64,000 nt of DNA, taken from NCBI GenBank assembly GCA_013396755.1, contig VWZF01001682.1, positions 1,719,883-1,783,882 of the forward strand. The letters are read 5' to 3'. The notes below the pieces were generated by a model. It ran no database searches, was not told the origin of the DNA, and worked only from the letters and a program-made list of their open reading frames with translations. The stretch is from Sclerurus mexicanus (lineage: Eukaryota; Chordata; Aves; Passeriformes; Furnariidae). Made by a program: the position numbers and the translations under genes. Below, piece after piece: positions 24,416 through 36,688 of this stretch (position 1 is the stretch's first letter; each line of letters starts with the position of its first letter).

Positions 24416-27351
24416 AGTACAATCTTCTACTGTCCAATCTCAGTGATTGTTGCTTGTTGTAATAGCATTGAAACTTCTGTGAAAATGAACAACTTGTCTC
24501 TCACAATAAAAATGTTGCCTTTTAAGTTTTTGCTGTTGACTTCTCATTTTACTTTATAAAGCAAGACACATTATCTAAAAAGCCCTGCTACTTTAGTTAA
24601 CTTTAGAGAATGAGTTACAACATTTATATTCACTTATATCAGTGTATTTAAAATAGCCTTCACTAGTTATTTCCATGCAAATATTTAAAAAATCTCAACA
24701 GACAGTAGTGTACCCTAAGTTTTAGAATACAGTGTGCACTCTCTGCAGTTTTCCCTTTCCCTAAGCTCTCAGAAGAGCAGTATTGTTTTAGCCATGTTAG
24801 ATTCCCCTATTAGCTGCGCTTATCTTAAGTGGTGGAAAAAAGCAAAATATTTTCCCTTGAACTCTCAGTGTCCTTGCCATTGTTTGATATTCCTCTCCTA
24901 AATCATGCTCTTTGGAAGGACTTTTGGAGCAAATAGGTTTTCTATCCCCTGTAAGAAGTCTACTAAACCTCCTATACTGGGAAGATTTCTCTTGATTCTT
25001 TATGGCTCTTTAGTTTTGAAGTGTAACATATGCAATTGATCATCTATTCCCTACCATTTCACCTGTGTCTGGAATACAGCTGAAGTAAGGATAATTGAGG
25101 AGTCAAAGTGGGAGCAAACTTGCCGGAGAGAATTTTGTTTCAGACATCCTCAATAGTCTTTTGTTGCCTCTCTCTTCACCGCACTAATCCTCTCTTCCCT
25201 CTCAGTCTTTTCAACCAACTAAATCTATTCAATTTCTTCAGTCATCCTTTTAAAATACGTTCCTTCTTAAAATTATCAACAGCTTTCATATGTATCTTTA
25301 TTGGACTAACTTTATGTAAATACGGTTTTACAAGCCAGCTTGTCCTGCAGTCTTAGTAGCAAGTATTTGGAAGTAGTATTAACGCTCAGTCCACTTTCTC
25401 AAGGAAGTGTGACTCATTTCTTGAGTCAGTTTCGTACATGTTTTTTTGATAGATGCCCTGAAAAAGTACTCCATGGCTGATCCTGTAAAGTCAGTCCTCT
25501 ATCTAGATAATGCAAAAATCATTAAAAAAATTAAGAATATATGGAATTGTGCATTTTTCATGCTGTAGAAAACTAGAGTTTTATTCAGTAATTCATGCCA
25601 TATCAAAGCATTGCAGGATTACTGCAATTTGAAAATATGTAGTATTTAAAGAAGCATCATAATTTAAACTGGGGAGAGAAATTGCTTCGCTGCAAAATAT
25701 ACTTCTGGGGTAAATGTATGTTGTAAAATATCCTTTAAAAAAAAAAAAATATTGCTCACTTTAGTAGCTAACATTCCCAACAGCACATCAATTAAATGTT
25801 ATTCATGACTGACCCACATATTGTTCACATTTAGTTTAGCTGGAACATTAAACCAACATCATATCCCTGCATTTTTCTGTTATTGATATCTCTGTATCCA
25901 CCAAGTACAAGGATAATTCTGAAGCCTTGGTAAATCAGTACTGCACACCTGCAATTGACAGCAGTCTTTCTACCACAAGAACTAAACACAGAAGATATAA
26001 ACAATGGTTGTGTTTACCATATGCATAATACTTTTATGCTTTATTATAATGTAGTTGCTCCAATTAATCTGAAAGAATGGATAACATTTTTAAAAAATGT
26101 CTTACCCCAACAGTAACAGTACCTACTTCTTTTGAACGTATCCATTACTGTTCTGTTACAGAAATTATAAAACACTTTTTAAAACTTCTGGTTTGCTGAG
26201 AGGATAAACTTCTAGTGGTTAAGAGCTTTCTGAAAGAAAGTGCAATCTGCTTTCATTTCTCACAGCCCAAGACATAAAGGTGGCAAACTGACCCTTTTTT
26301 TAATACTTTCTGTGAAACTGATGTTGCTCTGCCATATGGCACTTCTTTATGGTAGCATGAAATTAGAACAAAAGAAGACCATGTGGAGTTAAATATGTGG
26401 AAATTTTAATTAATTTTGGAATTGTATTGAGTTATTAAAACAGTGCAAGTGACTTGCCCTTTCTCCAATCATTGCAGTTTTAGGATAAGCTTCTACCTGG
26501 CCTCCCATCCTTCCCCAGTGTATTAGAAGGACTCCAGAGCACTGCATCTTACCCGTGGGAGATGTATAAAATAATAATAAAAAAGATAATCACAGGACTT
26601 GTAAACATTCCCCTCTCATGAAAAACTTAAGTGGCTATTAGCAAAGGGAGTCCTCTTCACTATCAACTGGTAGAAAACTGACAAAAGTATTCCCAGCTTT
26701 CTTCAGAGCTTTCCCTTTCCTCCATTTGTAATTCTAGGTTATTAAGGAACTTGTTTCTGTGGGAAAAGTACTAGCAATGAACACCTGCCAGAAGGACAAT
26801 CCCAAATTACCTTGTTAGACTCTAATCTCTACATAAAATTAATTTAGATCTTGGGCACTTAATAAATCTCTTTTTCAAACCATCTGTTTGGTGCTCCCAA
26901 ACAACTAGGGGTATGCTTGTACTGCAAAAATAAAGGTCCCAAACTGTTTAACCTAGAAGAACTTTATTGAAGAAGTTTTAGTCATAAATATTTAGTTATT
27001 TTTCTCAAAAGCTGGTAGAGGAATTTATTGAAAACTTTGGGTCACTAATATGAACCCTGAAATTAGTTGAAATATGCATTCAAATAATTCTTGTTTTTCC
27101 TTCCTGCTTCACTGCCCCACATCACTGAGGACTAGTTTCTTTTTAGATACCACCGTAGTTTTCTACTACTGGGGAAAATTTATTATCTAGTACTGATTTT
27201 AATAATGCTGTGCTAATTGTAATCCCCAGTGCTTTTCCAAACCTTTACCTTCACTCATTTCAAAATCACAGAGAAGTAATTTAACCCTAATATTTCAGGA
27301 ATCACATCTCTTAACCCTGCTTTTGACAAGAATTGTGTACTGTTTATTTCC

Positions 27352-27356
<5 letters not shown>

Positions 27357-27383
<27 letters not shown>
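27357..27383. repeat. (TA)n microsatellite
   Basis: About thirteen uninterrupted TA units, followed by CTCATATATAAATATTT. A likely polymorphic dinucleotide repeat. Confidence 0.95.
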
Positions 27384-30353
27384 CTCATATATAAATATTT
27401 ACAAATGTGCAGGTATTTTAAATATGAGTACATGTACAGAAATGAATGTTAAAATTGTATATTTATAATGTACACTTTTTTTAATTCTTTCCCATGTTGA
27501 GAGTTCCTTTATCTAAGTGGTCTGACCTCTTTCTTTAACTGTGGACAGCAGAAATTGCAGCCACAATGTACCCTGTCATAAATCTCATTTGAGCACTCAG
27601 TTCTCCTCTGTAGGAGAGAACAATAGATAATTTGGGACTGAGCATCCTTAGGGACCCTTGACATTTTTCCCAGGAGCCAGATTGCTATATGACCTAACAG
27701 TGTTCAGAACACAGACTCAGCATTCTTTCCACAGCCAGATGACTACATTTTTAACATGAAATTTCTTTGCCATTAATAAAGCATAGTTCATAATTTTGCA
27801 TTCTGTCACTGCTATTCTGTAAGAACCACAAGCAGATATGTTTCATTCTGAATAGCTTGTGTACTAAGTAACTGCTACACATTTGGAGTGCCATTAGTCT
27901 TTTTGCAGTGTCTGATGCTCATTTTTTTAATTTGTGATTCAAGCTGCGATTTCTTGAAAGCATACCAGTTTTTATTTATTTCTTCTGACCCTACCACTTA
28001 TCTGTATCCTATTTTTTATTATACTAGAATAATATGGACATGTTAATTCAAAAAGAACTGCACTGATGCTTATATCAGTACACCTTCACAGACACAAATA
28101 GATTTATACTGGTTTGCACAGCTGAGGTTTCATTCTCCTATTTTGCAATCAAGTAATGATTAGCAAGAACCCATCTAGGAAATAATTCACGAATGTCAGG
28201 TTGCAAATAAAGCAGAAATGGAAGTTGTTTCTTTCACTATTAATTTGAAAATACGTGCATGTGCTGTTTCACTTATTTCAAAGCTTTCTTCTAATATAAT
28301 AGAGAAAGTTGCAAGTTAATTGTAGCTGAAAGATTTACTGGTATTATAGCAAAAGCTGGAAAATTAAAAACAATCATTAAAAGATAACCTTTCTCTATAT
28401 AAAAGGATTCTGTATGTAATTACTTTTTGAATCCTGTTAAAGGCTGAGAGCACAAGTCAAAATATGCCCTGCTTGCTCTTGGCCTAGTAGTTCATGACAC
28501 CAGTATCATATGAAGCAGAGTGGTTTCAAACTTAATAGTGTTTTCCACTACAACTTGTGGGAACTCAGCTAAAATATCCAAATATTTTAACAAAAATTAA
28601 CTGAACATTTTTAATATGCATTTAGATATGTTTTGTCAAGGTAGTACTGTTGTCAGTACTTTTTACTGTGAAAATAAGTAATTTCATATTGACAGAAGGT
28701 TTATTTCATATCGACAGAAGGTTTATTTCATATCAGAGGTGATTGTTAGTTTAAACTTGATACACACTTTACATGATGTCATTAATGTTGTTCTTTTGTA
28801 AAGACCTAAATAATATAAATTCCGGTGCATTTGAAGTGAATGTTCAGAGCAAAAAGTAAAAACTGTGATAAATAAAAATCTTAAATGCAATCTTAAATCA
28901 ATGTCCTTTAATCTTAGTCCACTGGGATTGGACTTTCCTGGGAAAGATATTTTTTCCTATGACAAATGTATATTAAAGTGTGAATATTAGCAAAATTTGT
29001 ATTCTTGGTCAGCATGCCTATTTGATGTAGCAAATATATCATACTGGACTCCATGACTGGGACGTATTAGTTAGCAGCCTGTTCATTTTGGAAGGAAAAC
29101 TTCTTTTTACAAAGGTTATCCAGGTAGAATTGGAATTAAATTCAAGTTGAAAATGCTCTAAGACTCTTCATTTGATTTTGCCCTTCATCAACTTGTGAAT
29201 CCTGTGTAGGAAACAACAACAACTTGGAGAATTATGTAAATGTTGAAACATCAATTTTCAGATAGTAAGTTCTCAAATTGACAGTTGCAACAGAGCTTCT
29301 AAGTAGTACACATATGAAATTGATTTGAATGAACTGTGTGCCAAATAACTTTGAATAGGGAACACTTTTGGGAATGTCAAACATTTCATGGACAACTGGT
29401 ATAGCAAAGAAACATATTCTAGAAATTTGAATTGTTTCTGAGCTGGTATTTTGAGACATGAAAAATTTGTGTTTGGTATCCTTGTGGACAAAGTAGCTTT
29501 TAAATAAGAATTTCTAGTGTTCCAAAACATAGAAGAATATCCTTGTTAAGTATACAGAACTGTTATTACCCAGGGTTTGTCTTAAAGTGATATTTGCTAG
29601 CTTTTCTATGGCAGTGCTTCTGCAGTGTTCATTGTTTACATTAATCACATTTATATTTTATTTCTGCTTCACTTGCACTTTTTGGCAGCTTGAAAATTTT
29701 TACTGTTATCTTAGACTTTCATTAGGAAGTATCTGCAGGCTACAGAGTGATAGTCATAAATAAGAGGAGCCCTATCATTCTGACCTTATCAGGCTGCTGT
29801 GGACAATTCTTCTACCACCAGTACTTGATTCTTTTTATCTGATGTCTTTTATATTAAAGTTTAGCATATCTACTGAAAAAGCAAAGCTGTCTTGAAATAA
29901 GTAATGTTAAACCAAATAAAAGTTTCCTTTTATTGTGTACTGTGTGTTTAAGGGTTAGCAAGATAATAATTGAGATATCCTGAGCTGCCTTATGGGTACT
30001 TGTGAAGATTTTTTAGTTACTGGTATGATTTTTTGCTCTGGTAACCAGCCATAATATATGCCGTACAAATGACTTCTTTTTGCAGAGTTATATGGTGGTG
30101 AAATGTGTAAAACACTGCACAGCTCCTTGAATGGAAGGAAAACCATATTCTCAAATTAGTGGTTTTAATTGAATACTGAAATAAGCATGCATGGGTTGGG
30201 GTTTCGGTTTCTTGGGATTTTTTGTTTTGTTTTGCTTTAAGAAATTAAACACATGTAAACCCATGTAATCCTGTATAAAATGAAAGTAATAATAGGTGAG
30301 TTTGTGCTCATAATTAATTTTTTCCCATTAAATTCACCACGATTGAAATATTT
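27384..30353. other. AT-rich unique sequence, no gene seen
   Basis: No gene or transposon recognised apart from a small tandem repeat at 28681-28737. Minus-strand frames near 29232-29530 are short and unrecognisable. Confidence 0.5.
28681..28737. repeat. 22-bp tandem repeat, about 2.6 copies
   Basis: Unit ATTTCATATTGACAGAAGG plus TTT (28681-28702), repeated at 28703-28724 with one change (T to C) and partly a third time up to 28737. The near identity suggests a recent duplication. Confidence 0.9.
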
Positions 30354-30605
30354 CTAAGTTCTGTTTGTCAGGGGAGCAGCATGGATTCTAACCCTTCTGG
30401 TACCAGTCTTGATAGGAGGTGCCCGTGTCAAGGACATAGACATTTCATGTGCAATTGAATAAGAAGCATGAATGCATCTAAAACACCTTCTGTGTGGAAT
30501 TTCCTTTAGGCAGCATACCTTTTTACCCGCTCCTCTATAGTCACTGGAAGAAATTGCCATTGTCATTGCATAAACTAGGAGTAGAAGGAGGAAGAAAAAT
30601 GTCAT
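30354..30605 (-). CDS. Candidate small secreted peptide or signal-peptide exon, unrecognised
   Basis: From the first ATG (30605-30603) the minus strand encodes 83 residues. They begin MTFFFLLLLLVYAMTMA, a textbook signal-peptide core, followed by a likely cleavage region before ISSSDYRGAGKK. After it come closely spaced cysteines (CCLKEIPHRRCFRC), then a basic, less ordered tail to a stop at 30356-30354. A GTG 18 bases upstream is in frame but I prefer the ATG. A possible splice donor, AAAAAG|GTATGC, lies right after GAGKK, so the real product could be only a signal-peptide exon joined to exons elsewhere. The cysteine pattern does not match a chemokine or defensin that I can name. No clear promoter is seen upstream. 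Chance is a serious alternative. Confidence 0.2.
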   Translation of the reverse strand: MTFFFLLLLLVYAMTMAISSSDYRGAGKKVCCLKEIPHRRCFRCIHASYSIAHEMSMSLTRAPPIKTGTRRVRIHAAPLTNRT

Positions 30606-33600
30606 GTTGCTGTTGCTTGCCACAGTTTTTAATGTGTAACTTTAGCTAAAAGCTAGAAAGACTCAGTGATGCATTTGAGTCCTTTCTATGACTGAGGAAA
30701 ATTTTGTGCACATGGGAAGCTTAAAAATGGATTTTATTGTCAGTGTAATTCCACCAACTTCAGAAAGATCGTATTAGTATAAAAAACGGAATAGAACATT
30801 TCTTCCAAAAAAACTCTTAATTAGTTTTGTTATCATAAAGATTGTTTTGACTGGTTTGTCATGACCTGCACCATCTAGACATTTAAATTTCCATCAAGAT
30901 CAATCAAATTATCTAAACTTCTGAAATATATAAAAGGAACTATACAGAAGTTTTAAAATTCAGCTTCAGTATTTTGATGACTTAGGATATAGTTTCCTAG
31001 GACAGTACTAAAATTGAAATTCTTTAACACTGTAAAACCAGCAGTGAGCATAATCTCAGAATACTGTGGATTCCATTCTTAATTTCTATAGTGAATGAAT
31101 CTTAATTAGATTATGTAGTGCATCGGTGAAATAAAAACATTTTAATATCAAAATTTTCCATTTTCTTTGTGGGAATTTAATTTTCTTGGTATTTTTATTG
31201 TTTTAGGTAAGAGTTGTCTATAACCAACAGAAAATTAAGTAGAAAATCCCAAAATGTGATTTCAGAACTGTAATATTTTAATAAATCTTTACTAGAGATA
31301 GAACTGTTACATTTATATCTATCACAATGAGTACAACAGTGTTTTGATGAAAAATCTAAAAAGAATTTAAACTTACTTGATATGTTACTAAACAAACTTG
31401 GAAACATATGTGGAGCAGTATCAATTAAAAAAAAAAAACAAACAGGGAAAAGAACATATAACAAACTAGGCTGATGTAATACAAAGAGTAATGGAATGAG
31501 ATGTTTACAAAATAATTTTTGTTTCTCCTATACTGAATAAAAAGAAGTTGTTGAATGCTTTTTTCTACTTTTTATGAGCTTTTTACTTTCCCTTGGTTTT
31601 GGCATGCTACCTGTATGAAACCTGGTGCTTTTTTATTTTGCACTAACTGCTTCTAAGACTTTAATTTTGAGGTATTCTGAAAATTATGTTTCTGTTCCAT
31701 AACATACCTGTAATTAACCCAGAAGTACTTCAGTAATCTTTCAGTTTAGTTCAGTTCAGCAGAGCTCTGCTTGTAATTTAGTTCAGTCCTGAATCTGTTG
31801 TATACAACTGATTTTCTAAATTTCTTACTAAACCAATAATACTTACTTATACAAAAGTCAAACGTAGAAGGAAAAATATCTTGCTCTGATAGATAATAGA
31901 AGGTGTTTTCCAATTTGATTAATATTTTTAAAATTTGTTTACATAAAAGAGTTTTGAATAAGCGAATTCAGGGAAGGGAAACTTTGTGCTGTGTTGCTGA
32001 TGTAATTTGCATAATGTGAAGGAGCAAGTACTGGTAGGACATATGAATGCAAATGATGAATTTTGCCAAGTAGTCCACGCTGGACAGCTGACCCGTATTG
32101 CATAACTAGATTCAAAAAAGAAGGATTGCTGGCAAAATTCATTAAAAAATGGACAAAACACATCAAAACTGTCAGTTATACTCATTTTGGTATTCAAGTG
32201 GTGGTGTCAGGCCAGACACAGAAGTTAATTTTTAAATACAGGTTATCAATTGTTTAAATAACTAATGCCCATATTAATAAGAAAGAAACTTCCTTTTTTT
32301 TTTTTTAGCATAACTGATCTCCCAAATATGCGCAGCTGTTCTGTAACTGATTTTTCTGAGTAAAATTTTTCCTATTGTTATCGTCATTATTACCTCAAAA
32401 TACTATCCATGAACAAAATTTAGCATTCTGAATTAATTATCTTACAGGAAGACTGTTTTAGTTATATATACAAAGGGCAGAAAAAAATCCTACAGCAACA
32501 CATAATAAACCACAAGAAATATGTTTTCCTTAGTATATAACATATTATCATAAATTGATCTGTTTCTCTTAAAGCTTCTAAAGCTATGTTGTATCAGAAA
32601 ATGATGAATGAAATTGCATTACAGCAATTACTCCAGTCATCTCTGGGATGGTATTAACTTAAAAAAAATTAACAACACCCCCCCACCACCTGTCCTTTAT
32701 TCACAAGCAGTTTTTCAATTTATTGCTTTGAAATAAAATATTTAGACATTTCCTCAGCCAACTTTCTCAGTGCCAGAACTTTAATCTTTGTCGTTTATTT
32801 GAACACTTACTCTGTAATTTTTTTCCATATTTCATGCACTGCATTATATCTTTTCCTGTTTCAACAGCTTTTTTTATGAGTGCCAATTTTTAATTTAGGT
32901 TAGAATAATTCAACTGCAGTACTGAAGATTTAAGTTCAAGACTTAACATTAGGCTAACTGTATATTAATATTTCTAATAATATTTCTGTCATTTGGAGAT
33001 ATATCAGGTCACCATTATCTGCTGCCACACAGGTGTAAATTTTACATGTTTTACATAAAATTCAGGAAAAATTAAGTCAGGTGAAGGTCATTCTGCTGTG
33101 TTGAACTGTAATATTACACGTAATGTGCTATGCAGAGTGCAAACAAATAATGAGATTTTTCATAATAATAAAACCTTCAAAGAAAGGATTAAAACTTCAG
33201 GCACTTAAGTGCCTTAACTTAAGATTATATACATATTTTTCATATCTTGTATATGTGTAGTTATTTCCAAATACAATCAGAAAACAGAGGGACTACAGAA
33301 GTTACGTCAGAAATCGCATGTACTTAATGCATCTGTTGCTGTGTTGTTAGCTTACTCTCCAGTCATACATCTTCATCCCTTACCTCACTACCTTCCCTAT
33401 ATGCATTATAAATGTTATCATCTATCTGTGCTTTGTGTCAATTTCTTCTCCAGTCTTTCAATACTCTGGTTAGCTTCTAAGCCAGTGAAGCTGAAGAGGA
33501 ACATTCCTTAGGGATTGTATGCATTGCTGAGTTTCTCTGGGCGACGGTTCCCTTCTGGTGTCTTTCTGCAGTCATCTGCAGCAGGGCTGTAAGGGGAGGA

Positions 33601-34579
33601 AGCAATAATGCAGGCAGCTGGAGAGCAAATGGCACTGTGGAAACTAACTGCTGGTCCCATCTCTGAAATTAGAGACTACTTTTCCCATAGATTACAATTC
33701 AAAATGTGTGTATTTGCAAAAATGAGCTGCTGGATTTAAGCTTTTTAGAAAACCCCATCCCTGGAGAAAAATATGAACTTCGTTTTTCATGTAGTTAATA
33801 GAACTAATATATTTTGTCAGACTCGTTCTTTTTGAATGTTGTTTATCACTACCTTATTCCACTGATTCAATCTGATCAACACTGAGAGAACGGAAATGCA
33901 TCCTTATTAGCAAGAGACAAAGGACATTCATGTGGTATAAGCAGTAATTCTGGATTGTTTGCTTAATGCTAGACAGCCTCAGGTGCAGTATTGCCTCTCT
34001 TTGTGTACTTTTTATGGTATTTGAAGATAAACAAAAATTTATACTCTAGGGTAGCCATAGATGTTTTCCCATGTAATTGCCTTTGGGGTAGTTTTCGTCA
34101 ATTTTGTAAGGTGATTTAATACTTATGCATAGAATAACTGCACGGAATGGAAAAACAGCAATTTAATAGCAATGAAATTATGACTACAAATGTGGTTCTT
34201 AGAATAATAGACTACTCTTGTTATCAAATATGAATGAAATGTTGAGACCATCATTGTTCACATCATCTACCTGTGTAGCATCCCTCAAGCCAAACTTTAT
34301 GATTAGGAAACTCATGCTGCTGATTATGTCAGGGGCAAAGTTCCTTCATAACACTGTGGGTGAGGAAGAGTAGCACTATGGGCACTCCAATGGCAGTGCA
34401 AGTCAATCATTCTGAAAATGTCCTTTCAGAAAGAAGCACTCAAATCAACCAAACCAACTGATCTCTGAGTATTGGCTGTTGTTTGTTCGAATAGTATGTT
34501 AATTTCCTATTTGTTTTTTCTGCTAATGACCAATTTAAGCTGAAGGGTGAAGCTTTACAGTTATAAAGTTGTAATGCAT
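30606..34579. other. AT-rich unique sequence, no gene seen
   Basis: No gene or transposon recognised. A run of adenines at about 31427-31439, T-rich runs near 32293-32306 and a C-rich patch near 32676-32690 are simple sequence. The slightly GC-richer part at 33520-33660 (with GGGCGACGG) holds no open frame of note. Confidence 0.5.
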
Positions 34580-34790
34580 TAACTCTGGCCTTCAACTAAG
34601 ACCCACCAGCTGCTCACTTACTCCAGCAGTTTAGGGAAGAGAATTGGAAGGAAAAAAGTAAGAAGAATGTGTGGGTCAAGACAAATACAGTTTAATAAAT
34701 GAAGGGGGGAAAAGAATGGGAAGAACAAAAGATTTTGCACAGGCAATTGCTCACCACATCTGACCTGCAGACCGATGTCCATTTCTGTAT
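34580..34790 (-). mobile_element. Endogenous retrovirus LTR fragment
   Basis: The + strand reads as the antisense of a common neoavian LTR: an 'AGAAGAGAATTGGAAGGAAA'-like purine block, then GTGTGGGTCAAGACAAATAC, AGTTTAATAAATGAAGG, a run of purines, and GCAATTGCTCACCACATCTG followed by ACCGATG. On the minus strand the TTTAAT at 34691-34696 gives ATTAAA, a usable polyadenylation signal in the position expected for this LTR type. Only the middle (R/U5 to start of U3) is recognisable; both ends are missing or decayed. It differs from the LTR family at 14.67 and 36.69 kb. The identification is from memory of the consensus. Confidence 0.6.
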
Positions 34791-36683
34791 CCACTGCAAA
34801 GAGATGATACCATGTTAATTAACATAGCATATTTCAGGAATTGCTTTTCTGAAATAAAATGTCAGCACCAACTTTCTCATTGCATTTTAAGCTATTTATA
34901 CGAATCATAGAATCGTAGACATTTAATTTGCAACTCCAGTGAACTACAAGGTGTTTGTGATGGTCTTGTTGCTTCTGGCTTATGTACTAAGACCAATCAC
35001 TTCTAAATATCTGGCCTATACTAGGTACAATGTAGACTCCCATGCTGCCTTTGTATTCTCACTTAAATTTGTTGCTGGTAAGTAAATTTAGGATGTAAGA
35101 TATCAGTACATTTACATCAGTGTGCTAGGCTAATTTTTCACTTCAGCTTCAGGGTAAGCTGAAAGCAAATGGCTTTCAATATGGAGATTATTCACTGAAA
35201 AGCATTAAAAGTCTTTCTATTTCTGAAAAAGTTACAGTAGCTGACCTCAATATTTTCTCAGTTTATGAATAAGAAGACTGATTTTACAGTTTTATTTCTA
35301 CATCTTAATTTTTGATTTTTTTTTTCCTCTTGAAAGAGATCTTGCAACCTAAATAAATTAATTCCTAAGTACCTGAATAATATTTACTCAATTGTTTGTG
35401 CTGCTCTGGCTATCATCCTTTTATTTTAGCATGTGACAATTGTTATGAAATAGATATGAAATAGAGGTTAGATGCTTTTCCACTTGTCTACTTTGCCTTT
35501 CATAGCCTCTCAATCAGTGTCAGAGGACACTGTGAAGATTACGTAGAGCCACTGGAAATATGTGAACCCACATTCCAGAAAGTCATTCCAGTAGCTCAAA
35601 ATTTTAAGAATGTTAGATTGTCTGCTTAAGGTTGAGAGCATTATAAAAGATATTTCCAAAGGTAATTTACCAGGCAGTTCAAGCCTCTCTTATATTTATT
35701 TAGAATCCTACACAATAATCTGAAGGGAACCATTTCAACCAGGTGGAAGCCAGCCATTTGATAATAACTCAGCAGTCATAGCAAAGGTCTCACAGCCATG
35801 GCAAAGAATTTGTTGTTATCTTGCCTCAAAATACAGCCTAAGAATCATTTGCTGATCAGAGCATCTGTATGAAATAATTAAGAGAGAAATCAAAGTTTTC
35901 TGATTTTTCCCCAAGATCAAGAACAATACTAAAAACAAGTCTGTGATACGTGTCTAGATGCAGAACAGTTGTTTAGGTTGTAATAGTTTGAAATTATAGA
36001 AGTCCTTTTGCTTGAATCATTTCAAATTTTATTTTAAGAAAGAAATTTCCACTGACAAACACCATCAAAAACAATTCATTTAGTTCTGCCCTGTTTATGT
36101 ATGTGTGTATAGATATGTATAATGTGTTTTAATTCTTTTTTTTTTCTTGCCTTTTATATTATTTTTTTAATCAGTTTTGTCTTGAAGCAAATACTTTATT
36201 CTCACTAATTTCACGTGATGGATATCCTGTTGGTTGATTTCTGTAATTCCTAAGCACAGGTGTAACTATGCTCCACCTTTCAAAAGATTGATTTTTTGTT
36301 CAGACTGGTCATCTACAGCTATTGAACCAGATGATCATTTTTGAGTCCCAATATGAGCAATAGGGAGAGAATAACCATACTAGATTTGTAATTATGACTT
36401 TTTTTAATACATTTGCTTTACATTTGGAGTCTCCAAAATAGTGCTTGCTGATATATTGCCAAGATGTTTAGTCAGGTTATTAAAGTTGTTTTTGAAACAT
36501 TTATGATAAACAGTATCAACTGTTGTGAATCCTCACTGAATAAAAATGAGTTTCTGTGTTTAAAAAAATACCTTCTTGTAAGACAGGAATAATGTTAAAG
36601 ATCATAAAGTTTTAGTTTGGGTTCTTCAGTTTTATTTGTTTGAAGGCACCAAGCATTTTCAGTGTTCTGTTAAATTGTAAGCT
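34791..36683. other. AT-rich unique sequence, no gene seen
   Basis: No gene recognised. GAATCATAGAATCGTAGA at 34903-34920 resembles the antisense of a CR1 3' octamer end, but the following sequence is not CR1, so I do not call an element. The T-rich run at 36137-36147 is simple sequence. Confidence 0.5.
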
Positions 36684-36688
36684 ATAAT
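36684..36688 (+). repeat. Target-site duplication, left copy
   Basis: ATAAT lies directly before the LTR start and recurs directly after its end (37655-37659, sharing the final A of the LTR). Five bases is a normal duplication length for several ERV classes. In DNA this AT-rich, a chance match is possible. Confidence 0.5.

Larger units (their letters stand above)
20434..27356. other. Long AT-rich stretch, no gene seen
   Basis: Nearly 7 kb with no recognisable gene, LINE or LTR. Small repeats occur at 23780-23802 (TTTTG) and 24379-24415 (TAATGTAACTT-type). Minus-strand frames of about 92 codons at 22738-23016 and 23260-23538 start with ATG but match no family. Confidence 0.5.

Noticed and set aside
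27357..27383. (TA)n as a CRISPR-like or regulatory array
   Set aside because: Plain dinucleotide microsatellite. No spaced direct repeats of CRISPR type occur anywhere in the window, and the host is a vertebrate.
34903..34920. GAATCATAGAATCGTAGA resembling an antisense CR1 end
   Set aside because: The sequence that follows does not match the CR1 3' UTR, so the short match alone cannot support an element.
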